This document shows positions 19,038 to 27,514 of a stretch of DNA of 27,514 nucleotides, in pieces. Under the pieces are notes generated by a model. The model was not told the origin of the DNA. It did not search any database and worked only from the letters and a program-made list of their open reading frames with translations. Made by a program: the position numbers and the translations under genes. The stretch is from Actinomortierella ambigua (Eukaryota > Mortierellomycota > Mortierellomycetes > Mortierellales > Mortierellaceae): the NCBI GenBank assembly GCA_016098155.1, contig JAAAJB010000480.1, positions 1 to 27,514 of the forward strand. The letters are read 5' to 3'. How positions within the stretch are numbered: the first letter of the stretch is position 1; the number at the start of each line of letters is the position of its first letter.

Positions 19038-21736
19038 TCAAGCGACTAGAACAGATCGAGTACTATCGCCTGTCGCCGACAACGCTGCAGCCGGTGCAGA
19101 CGCTTCCGACGCAGGATTGGACGAGGACGACGACGAGGAGGATGGCAACGCAGCCTGCTGATGAAGGCGCTTCACCTCTTCCAACTGTGCCATAAACTCT
19201 TCTACAAGTCGGGAGCACACCTCACCACCATCATCGGCCATCCTCCGCTCGAACCAGCCACTGGCCGAAGGCAGGCCCAGCCCCTCGACGACCAAAGACG
19301 AGATCGACGTCGAGCCGTCTTGCTCTTCCTCTTCCTCTTGAAAACTTCTTTTAGTTAGCGACACAGACAGCTTGCGCATCTTCTTGGGCTTGCCTTGCAC
19401 CTCCACCAACGACGAGATGGACAACGACCGTCGTGTCCGTCGCGTCTTGGGCTGTGCCTCTGCAAACTCATTATTATTCACCGACTCGGCCAGACTGTCA
19501 AAAGTTGTCGGCGGCGGCGATGGCAACGCTTTGATGGCGTTAATGGCCTCCGTCTCCTCGACCGTCGGTGTCGGTGTCGGCGTGGACGAGAGGCTCGCCA
19601 TGTGCTGGCGACGGCCCTCGCGCTCCTCCCGGACGATCCTATCGGCCTCAAGGACCGAGCGTTGCCATTGACCCGTTTCAAACTCCTCTGCCGTCATCTC
19701 GACAGGCAAACCATGTCGCATCATTAAACGAATCAGGCCGTGCTCTTCCACAAACTGGGGTCGGGGTACATAAATTAATGGACGGTCGTGTGCAATGCAC
19801 TCTGAGCATGTACCATAGCCCTAGAAAAATTACAGAAACAACAAACACATTATTAAAAAAAAAAAAAAAAAGGAGGGTTTAGTAAATGGTGAGAGCAGCT
19901 CAACTGCAACAACTTGATGACTTGTTGCTGTGTTTCTTTGCGCAAAAGTGCAGTGACACCAGTGATAAGAGTTGATGAGATAGCACATACCAGTTTGCCA
20001 ATGACAATATCAGCAGCATGTGTGAGATCTGGTACATAGACACCGTGGGGCGAACGATAAAAACCCTCGGGTAACTCGTGCTCTACCGGCAGTCCACAAA
20101 TGACTCCAATCCATCCTTCAGGGAGAGGGTTGCCCCAGCCTTGCTTCAGTCGCTGGCCGCCAAAGGAGACAAGAACCACCTTCTTAGTAGCAATGGTCTC
20201 CTCATCGACTCCCAGTGATCTCAGGACATGCTCGCGTGTGTTGATATGCTTGCGAACCACCAACGGCACATCGATTGCCTGACGAGGGATGCTAGACACC
20301 CATTCGTACTTGAGCGACTTTGAACCGGGCGACAGCAGCCTGCTGCTGTGTCCAGGCTTGGGGGAGCGGAGGGAGGCGGAAATCTGGAACCGGGCAGATA
20401 GCAAAGACGGACTTGTAACCATATGGCAAGGCTGTGAAAGAGATGCGCTGTTAGTTGACTCTTTGGGGGTAAGACTGTGTGGGTAGGAGTCATCGTCTTC
20501 GTCAACGTCGTCCATGTCCGAGATTGAAGGGCTGCCATTCGACCGGCTCGATTCAAGGGCAAGAATCTCGTCCTCAAATGAAGGGATATCAATCGAGCCA
20601 GGCAAACGCAAAAGCAGCGAAGCCTTCTTGTAGTCCTCTAGGGCCGCATTGGCACACGCGATGACATCCTTGTCCAGGGCATCGCCACTCCTGAGAAAAC
20701 GATAGATCTCATCAAACGTAAAATTGGTAATTAAAATTGCAGGAATGCCAAAGGCAGCAGCAGCGGCGCTGTGACAAGAGTATGATGGAGAAAGAATATA
20801 TCAAAATGTGAGGATACATTGAACAGCTCCCAATCTCGCGCGGGGACTTTTATAGAGTCGGTCACAAATGAAACTTTTTTTTGTAATCGGACTTACCATG
20901 GCAAGAAGGGTGCATCTGCAAGGACACAGTCTGCATTGACCTGGTCCAGCCAGGCCACTTCAGTCTGGATCATCTCGTCGCGCCGCGACAAGAAGTTTTT
21001 GCAGCCTTCAATGGTCTTTTGACGGTCTATGGAGTATGCCTAACGGTCCAAAAAGGGTATCGAATTCAACTGGGTTAGATACTTGGAATCAACAAAAAAA
21101 AAAGAAAAAAAATGCCCCTAATGAAGATGGTAGGACTGTAAACAAAAGCAGGAGCACCTTGTCCGTTGCTCCTAGATTGGTTTATGTGCAACCAAAGCCA
21201 TCTTCCCACTTATTCTTGGGGCAAAGCCGACCAGTAGAGGCAGATGGTGAGAAGGTAGGCAGGGGAGGGGAGTAGGGGAAGCATGCAAGGGAGGCGAGGA
21301 GTAGCTGTCGCACGAAGAGAAGGAACAAACACTCACCAATGGTTGAATAACTCCTGCATCGACCTTGGCATTCCTGTAGATAGCTCCAAGGGCAATCACG
21401 TCCTGGAAGATAAACTGGGGTGCATCGGAGACAATATGGATGGTATGCGAGCTTGACTTGAGCAGCTCCGTGATGATTTGGTTGACTCGAGTTGCATGGC
21501 CGAATCCTATGCAAGTAAGCATAAAAGTGTCATTACTAGGGTGAGCAGGAATGCCTTCCTTCATCCAAGGCACGCATGTCCGCTGCTCCCTCTCAGCACC
21601 ACATGCGTGTGTGGCGAAGAGTGGAGTGTGACAGGCAGGGGACTTGGTCACAATGCATAGAATGGACCGGAATCTCCAGGGTCTACATACCGTGACCTGA
21701 GACATAATAGCAGAATGTGTATGCTTTTGGTGCCAT
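19038..21736 (-). CDS. Glycosyltransferase-like protein related to the N-terminal domain of plant L-arabinokinase
   Basis: Five exons (21691-21736, 21337-21506, 20897-21039, 19991-20768, 19038-19820) join in phase to 639 aa. The start reads MAPKAYTFCYYVSGHGFGHATR, with the GHGFGHATR nucleotide-sugar loop at about 14-22 split by intron 1. Further family segments are HTIHIVSDAPQFIF, VLADAPFLPCAAAAAFGIPA (splice junction inside), ITNFTFDEIY, AIDVPLVVRK (about 280), VVLVSFGGQ, HGVYVPDLTHAADIVIGKLGYGTCSECIAH and a VPRPQFVEEHG stretch. This matches the GT-B-like N-terminal half of plant ARA1-type arabinokinases; no GHMP kinase half is present. An acidic/Ser-rich insertion of about 90 residues (about 187-278) interrupts the fold, and the last 190 residues are a charged, Ser-rich tail. 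The substrate is unknown; a sugar or sugar-nucleotide role is inferred. A long pyrimidine tract precedes it on its own strand. Confidence 0.85.
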
Positions 21737-21749
21737 GCTGTGCATGAGA

Positions 21750-22020
21750 GTCAATGACAGGGTCGGAGAGGAGGAAAGGGGGGGAAGGGGTGCGGAAGTG
21801 AGGCCCCGGCAACGAGACGAGAGAAGGAGGAGTAGGAGTAGGAAGGGGGGGGGTAAGAATAAGGATAGAAGGATAGAGTGAGAGACGAAAGGGAGAATGA
21901 GTGAGAGTGAGAGAGAACGAGAGAATATGTGCTGAAGGAAGAAACAAAAAGGGGAAAGGGGGTGGGGTGGGGGGTGCAGTGAAGGTGAAATGAAATGAAA
22001 AGAGAGAAGTGGGGGGGAAA
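21750..22020 (-). promoter_or_regulatory. Pyrimidine-rich leader/promoter tract of the arabinokinase-N-like gene
   Basis: About 270 bp are strongly purine on the plus strand, hence C/T-rich on the coding strand, with several G-runs (for example at 21846-21853). It lies directly before the ATG at 21736. By analogy with the AACS leader it probably spans core promoter and 5' UTR. Confidence 0.35.
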
Positions 22021-22856
22021 GCGTTGGTTATTTTTTTTTTATGTGCACCAATGATGGTGCTGTGGTGTAAAGAAGGGTAGGCCGGGTACTCGTCGTAGTA
22101 GATTACAACTCAATTCAGTGCAACCCAATCTTGCGAGGGAGAAGGAGAAGGGTGTGCGCGCAAGGTAAGCGAGGTAGGTTGTATGTGTGTTATGTAAAGA
22201 GCGAGAGCAAGCCAAAGCAGAGAGAGAGAGAGTGCAGAAGGCAGGTATAGGGAGGGACGCTAATCAAAGCAATAGGGTGCCAAACACAAAAAATAGCGTG
22301 GCCTTGAGCAATAATGCCAAAGGGCAGTGTTGTAGCAGTAGCAACAAGATATTAAAAAAAAATAAAATAACGGACAGCTCAATGCATGAGCTCAAAACTA
22401 GTGAAAGTAAGGAGCAGCAATGGGGGCGGGGAGGGAATAGAAGGAATCAGAGGGAATAGAAAAAGGGTAAAAGCGATAGCAACGAAACAAATCTTCAAAA
22501 GAGCGTCTCTCAAACAACCGAGAGACGAGCCACAAGAAGAGAGCCAGGTAGTGAGAGAAATAGGAAGGGGAAACAACAACAACAACAAATGTATGTGAAA
22601 ATATATGGAATCAGGACAGTGGGAAAGAAACAAGAGTGAAGGAGTGGGGGGGGGCTGGGAGGGACTGAGAATGAGAGTGCAGTGTGTGTGAATGAATGAC
22701 ACGATGCAAAAAGGATAAAAAAGAATGGGACATGCAGAAGAGATTCACTATACATTTATAGCCCGCCCCCCAAAAACCTATCGTAGCTGCTGCTGTATGA
22801 ATGATATGAAACGATCAGAGAGTCAAACAAAGAAAAAAAAATAGGCAGGGCACGAT

Positions 22857-22875
22857 CACACACACACACACACAC
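22857..22875. repeat. CA dinucleotide microsatellite
   Basis: About nine CA units in intergenic sequence. Confidence 0.9.
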
Positions 22876-23445
22876 CACCTTGTACAGGACAAAAATAGGT
22901 CGACTGCCTGCGCCAATGGAGTAGCTACGGTTGTATTCTCCCGCGCTCTTCCCTCGTCCTGCTCGTGCACACAAATAGACCTGCGAGTGGTGGCCGTGCA
23001 TCCTCCCTTTTCAGCTTTGAATGTCCTCTTTTGGGCTGGAGGTTGATCTTGCAACTTCCGCAGGGACCATGGATGGACAGACAAGACGCACCACGACGGT
23101 CGTCGATTGGGCAATTCCATACCTGCTCTGGTGAGCAAACACGCGTTTGCCTGGTCGATCCAGCTCCATTCCCCCCTGTGCATGTACCACCGACCCGTCA
23201 ACGTGGGTCAAAGATAGAAAAAGAAATATAGGTGACAAAATGACCACTGTGCACAGTGGTGGCCGAAAAGAGAAAAGCAGAGCACCTCCTGACGCCTTCT
23301 CTTCCTTTTTTCGGCAACGTACCACACACTCAAGGTGCCACCAACTATTCGTCAATCCTGAGAAACGTGCTCATCGAATGGATAGCAACTGCCAACAGCT
23401 GTCAGCACGGATGAGGATCATCCTGCGCGCTATTCTGCCCACCAA

Positions 23446-23476
<31 letters not shown>

Positions 23477-23517
23477 CCTCCCTCTCCCTCTCTTGCTACT
23501 GACTTGCTGAATCCGCA

Positions 23518-23808
23518 ATGCCTATCGTAGACAAACAAGTCTTCTCGGACCACCGAGATATTATGCATTTCGGATGCCTTGAAATACAATGTTTCATATC
23601 GTGTCTGCATATGCGTGCGCGTCCGTACCCATGGAAGAGACAGGACGCCAGCTCCTCAGAGCACTTATGCTGCTCAGGGGAGACGCTTCCAGGCGCCATC
23701 TGCTCACTCGACGACAGATCCAATGGGGCGCGCACCCTTGCTCCATGCACAACGGGTCCCAGTGGCTATATCGGTCGCGGGAAACTTCAAATCCCTTTAT
23801 TTTTTTAG
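23518..23808 (+). CDS. Weak candidate single-exon 96-aa hypothetical protein
   Basis: The ATG follows a CT-rich tract (23443-23494) and a short leader, an arrangement like the AACS and 14029 starts. The frame runs 96 codons to TAG. The product starts MPIVDKQVFSDHRD and is Cys-rich for its size, with no signal peptide, transmembrane span or recognised motif. Two other frames of similar length overlap it, so the open frame alone is not convincing. The leader is the only positive evidence. It may be a gene fragment or chance. Confidence 0.2.
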   Translation: MPIVDKQVFSDHRDIMHFGCLEIQCFISCLHMRARPYPWKRQDASSSEHLCCSGETLPGAICSLDDRSNGARTLAPCTTGPSGYIGRGKLQIPLFF

Positions 23809-24417
23809 TACTCGCAAGGGTGACTCCCATTTATCGTACATGTTCTGAAACAGCAGTCCGTGGCTCCATCTCGTCAACACCATGCAAACGCTGCTTCTAT
23901 TGCCGATCAAATCAACAGAAAAATGTCTCCCTGTCTTCTCGGTAGTGAACCTACATCGACATCGTTAAGGTTAGGAGCGTCCACGCATGAGTGTGTCAAG
24001 TTTGTCTTGAAGGCTCCGGCCTGTACAATTCCATGTCGCATACTCCGGGGTTTGGGAACGATTTCAGCAGCATAAAGCTGACGTAAGAACGTCATTGAGG
24101 ATTCTCAGTCAACTGTGGTATCTAAAGTGTACGTGCCACCCAGATATGGAGTAAGGCATCTGCTGGTGGTTGGCCTTTAACAGCCAACGCCTTCGAGGGG
24201 ACAGGTGCAGGAGCAAGACGCTAGGTTGGACCGCCGCTTTACCAACAGCGTGATCGTTCTGGTTGAACCTCAGGGAAGAACCCTTGTCCCGCAAGGCCGA
24301 ACATACAATAACCCGCTGACCTCGAATTGGAGGTAAGGAAGGGGAAAAACAAACAAACAAACGAACGAAAAATACGTAAAAAGAGTCGCATTGTGCGTTT
24401 GTCTCACAAAGGCCTAT
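23809..24417. other. Intergenic region downstream of DPH5
   Basis: Frames on the minus strand (23907-24095 and 24109-24360) have no recognisable motif or splice signal. A perfect 6-bp inverted repeat (gttggc / gccaac, about 24168-24188) is present but too short to name. The right end is the 3' flank of DPH5, with an aaacaaacaaac stretch near 24347-24362. Confidence 0.4.
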
Positions 24418-25489
24418 CTAAGTCTCATAATCGCGCTTGTAAATCTCCTCGAATGTACCGCGGTTCTCTTGGGGAACCCACTCGCGGACCATGTCGTACT
24501 CCATAAGATGCATTCTCCGGCCAATGATGACCAGCGAGTGCAGCGGTTCGCCAAAGTCACAATCCAGCAGTTGCTGCATCGTACCGGCGACAAACTGTTG
24601 AGTGGCTGTGCCAAGACGTACACAGCCAATCGCCAGCGTCTCGGGTCCATAGGCATTCTCACCGCGCTTCTCCTCAATCTCAAGCATCTGTTCCAGGCAG
24701 GTGTTGACCGTCATGTAACGTGGTGGCTCATAAATCTTGCGTCCACGGGCCATGTTTTCCAACGATTGTTCCTTGACCTTGATATCGAGCAGCACCAGCG
24801 TGTGTAATCCAATATCGCGGTTCTCCTTCACCCGAGGGTACCAGCTGTCTGGTCGCCAGTTGTCGAGGAACCACACCATCGAAATCGTCTGGCCAAAGTT
24901 GTACAACGACAGTCCGCAAGCGCCAATGGCGTTCATGATCGACGCATTGTGGATGATCTTGACCTCAATGCCCAACTCCTTGGCGCGCAACACCAGATCC
25001 GTGTGTGTCGTCGCTCCAAAGGGGTCGCCCACCACCAAAAACGAAACATTGACATTCTGCGCATTCGCCAGGATCACGTCACTCTCCGACTCTACCATCT
25101 CACGGTCGGCGACAACCACAGGCTTCTCGTAGAACTCTTCCTGGAAGAGAGTCAAAGAAATGTCATTTGTATGTGAGAACTTTGTGCTATTTTTATGGCG
25201 AGGGGGTGGGGCGTTCCATCGTGATTGTCATGGATTAAGAAGCCTTTCTCCATTTTACATGGCTTCTTCGAGAAGGAGGCTTCTACCCCTCCCTCTACCC
25301 CTTCTGCAGAAAAAAACAACTTGGAGAGCCTCGTCAATGATGATGCAAACATACCAGCTTCTCCTTGTTGACCATAAGGATGGAGGTGTAAGCCTCGAGA
25401 TAGATACGCTCACTGGCCTTGACGGCTTCAAGGCCCTTGACAGTGATGTCCTTCTCGTCCGAGAGACCGAGTCCAATGACGTAGAGCAT
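24418..25489 (-). CDS. DPH5: Diphthine methyl ester synthase (diphthamide biosynthesis methyltransferase)
   Basis: Two exons, 25355-25489 and 24418-25140, join in phase across a 214-nt intron (gtatgt...cttccag) to 285 aa, the usual eukaryotic length. The enzyme uses S-adenosylmethionine to methylate the modified histidine of elongation factor 2 during diphthamide synthesis in the cytosol. Family sequence is unmistakable: [19 protein letters not shown] at the N-terminus, [12 protein letters not shown] before the intron, [17 protein letters not shown] after it, [15 protein letters not shown] (about 80-94), [20 protein letters not shown], then [16 protein letters not shown] and LAIGCVRLG. The ATG context is good (atcaccATG). 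The upstream flank is short: a G-rich repeat and then a decayed nuclease relic on the same strand. Confidence 0.97.
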
Positions 25490-25707
25490 GGTGATCTGAT
25501 CCGCCTGCAATGAAAGCGTTGATGCAGCAATGCAATCTCTACGCTATTCCTTATGCATTCTAAGCCACTGTAGTCATTCTTGACTAAAGTAGGCGGGGTA
25601 AGCGCAACAGAAGAAGTGTGGGTGAGGATGAATGAGGGCTGGCGGGGGTGAGGGTGAGGGTGAGGATGAGAATGGGGATGGGGATGGGATGGGGATGGAG
25701 TGATGTT
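25490..25707. other. Short DPH5 upstream region with G-rich repeat
   Basis: About 220 bp separate the DPH5 start from the last stop of the nuclease relic. The stretch next to the ATG has gcaggcgg, where tcattgcag could be a 5' UTR acceptor. The remainder is mostly the G-rich tract at 25635-25699. Confidence 0.4.
25635..25699. repeat. GGTGAG / GGGGAT tandem repeat, G-quadruplex-capable
   Basis: Plus-strand hexamers of the gggtga type are followed by ggggat units, giving at least six G-runs of three or more within 65 bp. It lies 146-210 bp upstream of the DPH5 ATG, with the G-rich strand opposite the coding strand. Confidence 0.9.
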
Positions 25708-26919
25708 AGTGAGTCTTCCAGCTTTTGCTGTGTTCTCTTTCAGCGTCTGCTTCTCTTGCAGCCTTCAGCTCTTCCAGCATCTGCTGGTTCAATTGCAGCT
25801 TTTGCTGGTTCTCTTCAGGCGGTTGCTGATTGAAGTCACGAGCCTCCACACCGCCACCGACGCCACCACGAGCAGGCCTTTTCGTGCCTCGATCGGTGCC
25901 AGCCGGACCCGCTTTTCGCTTTGGTCCCGTTGCCAGTCCACCGCCTCCGCTACTGAGGGGTCTACCCCGCGAGGAAATGTCCCATCAGCCCTCGCTAGCT
26001 GAAGGATCCCCAACAGGGTAACTTTGCCCAACGTTGCAAATGTTTGACGCTGCTGTCCCGTCACGGTGGTACCTATGCTTGCGCGTTTGGCAGTGTAAAC
26101 GGGGCAGGGGTGATTCGGCTATGGACGTTGCTGCATCGAGAACTTTGCAGGCAAGCAAGAAAAACAAGTTGGATGAAGTTACTTGCTGAAGCTGCCATCA
26201 AAGCGAAGGCGAGGATAGCGGGCCTTCGTTTGGAACTTTGATAGCCCAACAGCGATAACAGCATTATTGTTGACATCCTTCAGGGCCCCGATCGATCCAC
26301 GAATAGCCTTTAAGAACTCATTCGCAACTTTCGAGTATTCTTATTTGGCTCATCAAGCATCCCAGCAAGCTTTTTGAAACAAAAGTTATCGTCGTTGTAA
26401 AACGTCTCCAAAGCGTTCTAGTATTTTTTTTTCGCGATGCATGGAATAGTCGACATGGCTTGCGTACGCGCCAGAGAGTGCTGGAAATGTGGATTCAATG
26501 TCCTGGATCGTCGTCGGCCTTTTTTTTCTTTGCAGCATCTCCCTCCACAGCATCTCCTGCCATAGCATCTACTGCTATTGCATCCCCTGCAACAACGTCC
26601 AGTTGGCGCCTCTTCCGACTCTCAGTCCATCGCCCTAGTTTGAACATTGACTGCATGACAGCTTTTACCTTCACAGATTGGCCGTGAAAAAAAAAAAACC
26701 TCATTGTTCCGCACACCAGTTTCTCCAGGCTCCCCGACTCTGGATCAGACAGCAACTTTGGTGAGCTGACAACACATGCTTGCCCCAGGTCGATCCCCAA
26801 GTTCTTGACATTCTTGCCCGGGCATCGGAAGAGCCGCGAAACATCATCAGACAACTTGATGATGTTTGCGAGTTGGCAAGCACTGAGCAAATGTATCTCC
26901 GCAAGGAATTACAATTGTC
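25708..26919 (-). pseudogene. Decayed TnpB/Fanzor-like RuvC nuclease relic
   Basis: Minus-strand segments follow the order of a TnpB/Fanzor-type protein but are broken by stops and frameshifts. Segment 1 (about 26495-26919) has NVKNLGIDLGQACVV, a RuvC-I-like motif with its Asp codon at 26789-26791, then VKVKAVMQSMFKLGRWTESRKR. A shift in an A-run leads to IQDIESTFPALSGAYAS (about 26513-26463). Another shift gives FYNDDNFCFKKLAG near 26400. The frame with KACWDA and EYSKVANEFLKAIRGSIG, then NNAVIAVGLSKFQTK, contains stops at 26353, 26350 and 26341 and ends at 26179. A last segment has LHCQTRKHRYHRDGTAASNICN, a one-sided zinc-finger remnant plus RuvC-III-like HRD (Asp codon 26060-26062). A TGA at 25985 then precedes a basic GPKRKAG...GTKRPARGG tail and a Gln-rich helix. 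The expected upstream CxxC and a methionine-started N-terminus are not found. Fanzor proteins are eukaryotic RNA-guided nucleases; family naming is from remembered patterns. Confidence 0.6.
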
Positions 26920-27305
26920 TCTAAAGTAATTGGTGCTAATACGGCACAGGATGAGAGAGATGGGGTCTCAAAGAACAACCAAGCGTTTGTTTATTACACA
27001 GCGAGGTTAAAAGAGCGTGTACAATGTGAAGAGCAAGTGGAATGGGAGTATTTACACACGAAAGCGAAGGAAAGCCAGAAGCACTCCGTTAGTCTCGTAG
27101 GTCTGGTCCTAGCATATCCTGCGCATACTCCATCCTGTTGCTTTCTGCAGTGAGCAATATGTTTGGTTTTGTGCGTGTTTGCGTGAGAGAGAGAGAGAAA
27201 GTATGTGTGGTGAGGGACGGAAGAATAATTGGGAGTGGCTGGACATCAGAGGGGTAGTGATGGAAAGGTATTCATCACTGCAGCATGGCACGAGGCAGGT
27301 CCAAT
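26920..27305. other. Intergenic region
   Basis: I see no gene. Sequence near 27180-27210 is GA/GT-rich. It separates the nuclease relic from the last exon of the right-edge gene. I did not see an obvious inverted-repeat end for the relic. Confidence 0.4.
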
Positions 27306-27402
27306 TTATGCGGCGCGACGCAGGCGGTCCTCGGCATAGTAGTGGGCACGGTAGTCGCGGCTAGGGAGGACGTGGCCGTACCAGAAGGAAAAGGCAGAGG
27401 TG
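27306..27402 (-). CDS. Last exon of a gene leaving the window; Cox9/COX VIIa-like C-terminus
   Basis: A strong minus-strand acceptor (polypyrimidine tract ending ttctag) lies at 27403-27404 and is followed by 97 nt open to TAA at 27306-27308. The exon begins in phase after two bases from an upstream exon beyond the window. Its 31 codons encode a peptide starting TSAFSFWYGHVLP and ending DYRAHYYAEDRLRRAA. The pattern WYGxxxP, Arg-Asp, Tyr-Tyr, then charged residues resembles the end of fungal cytochrome c oxidase subunit VIIa (yeast Cox9), a small single-span inner-membrane subunit. The family call is tentative because the transmembrane part is outside. Sequence from 27405 to the end of the window fits intron. 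Confidence 0.5.
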
Positions 27403-27514
27403 CTAGAAGGAGAAATAGATGAAAAGGCACGTCCATTGTTAGGAAAAGGGGCACAATGTGCAAGAATCACACCAGGGGTGCAGTCGATTCTCTTTCTGTC
27501 AAGGGGTCAAAAAA

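Larger units (their letters stand above)
21737..23517. other. Low-complexity region upstream of the arabinokinase-N-like gene
   Basis: From about 21737 to 22030 the plus strand is almost pure purine with G-runs, i.e. a pyrimidine-rich leader for the minus-strand gene starting at 21736. Purine-rich sequence continues patchily to about 22700. A CA microsatellite lies at 22857-22875 and a CT tract at 23443-23494. Many open frames occur on both strands but they are compositional; no gene is supported. Confidence 0.5.

Noticed and set aside
21738..22760. Numerous 60-110 codon frames in the purine-rich spacer
   Set aside because: Open by composition (few stop codons in CT- or GA-rich sequence); the products are Ser/Leu/Pro-rich without motifs.
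24109..24360. Minus-strand frame and short hairpin downstream of DPH5
   Set aside because: There is no recognisable domain, and the 6-bp hairpin is too short to call a structured RNA.

Overview
This is eukaryotic nuclear DNA from a filamentous fungus, most likely an early-diverging one of the Mortierella type (Mortierellomycota). Reasons: protein genes are interrupted by short GT-AG introns, mostly about 75-180 nt and one of 438 nt. Start regions are pyrimidine-rich on the coding strand. Spacers are full of microsatellites and homopolymers. Several proteins have long low-complexity segments (poly-Gln, Ala/Thr, Asp/Glu). Two families that I associate with Mortierellaceae appear: FAD monooxygenases and a TnpB/Fanzor-like protein. 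The taxonomic call is inference. No operons, rRNA, convincing tRNA or CRISPR array were seen.

Layout from left to right. At 253-1758 (+) is a two-exon gene for an unrecognised coiled-coil protein of 473 aa. Its stop lies 7 bp from the end of a coding-like but broken minus-strand frame (1766-2185). At 3068-5181 (+) is a seven-exon FAD-dependent monooxygenase (460 aa). At 6937-9608 (+) is a three-exon acetoacetyl-CoA synthetase (685 aa), the clearest metabolic gene. At 9970-12355 (-), convergent with it, is a two-exon GLTSCR1/BICRA-domain protein (757 aa), a predicted SWI/SNF chromatin-remodeller subunit. A repeat-rich 1.7 kb spacer follows, with a candidate two-exon 34-aa gene at its end (14029-14209, +). 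At 14324-18188 (-) is a three-exon, largely disordered PH-domain protein (1,193 aa). At 19038-21736 (-) is a five-exon glycosyltransferase-like protein resembling the N-terminal half of plant L-arabinokinase (639 aa). A 2.7 kb low-complexity spacer contains only a weak 96-aa candidate (23518-23808, +). At 24418-25489 (-) is the two-exon diphthamide methyltransferase DPH5 (285 aa). Directly upstream of it is a G-rich repeat and then a decayed TnpB/Fanzor-like RuvC nuclease relic (about 25708-26919, -). At the right edge (27306-27402, -) is the last exon of a gene leaving the window, with a Cox9/COX VIIa-like C-terminus.

The genes look like independent housekeeping and accessory genes, not a pathway. 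AACS acts in acetoacetate use, DPH5 in translation-factor modification, the BICRA-like protein in chromatin remodelling, and the PH protein probably in membrane or cortex signalling. The most unusual item is the broken RuvC nuclease relic next to the DPH5 promoter. Next come the fungal BICRA homologue, the stand-alone arabinokinase-N-domain protein with a large acidic insertion, and the tiny spliced gene at 14029. All intron boundaries were worked out by hand from splice signals, reading phase and family sequence, and all family assignments come from remembered motifs without database searches.
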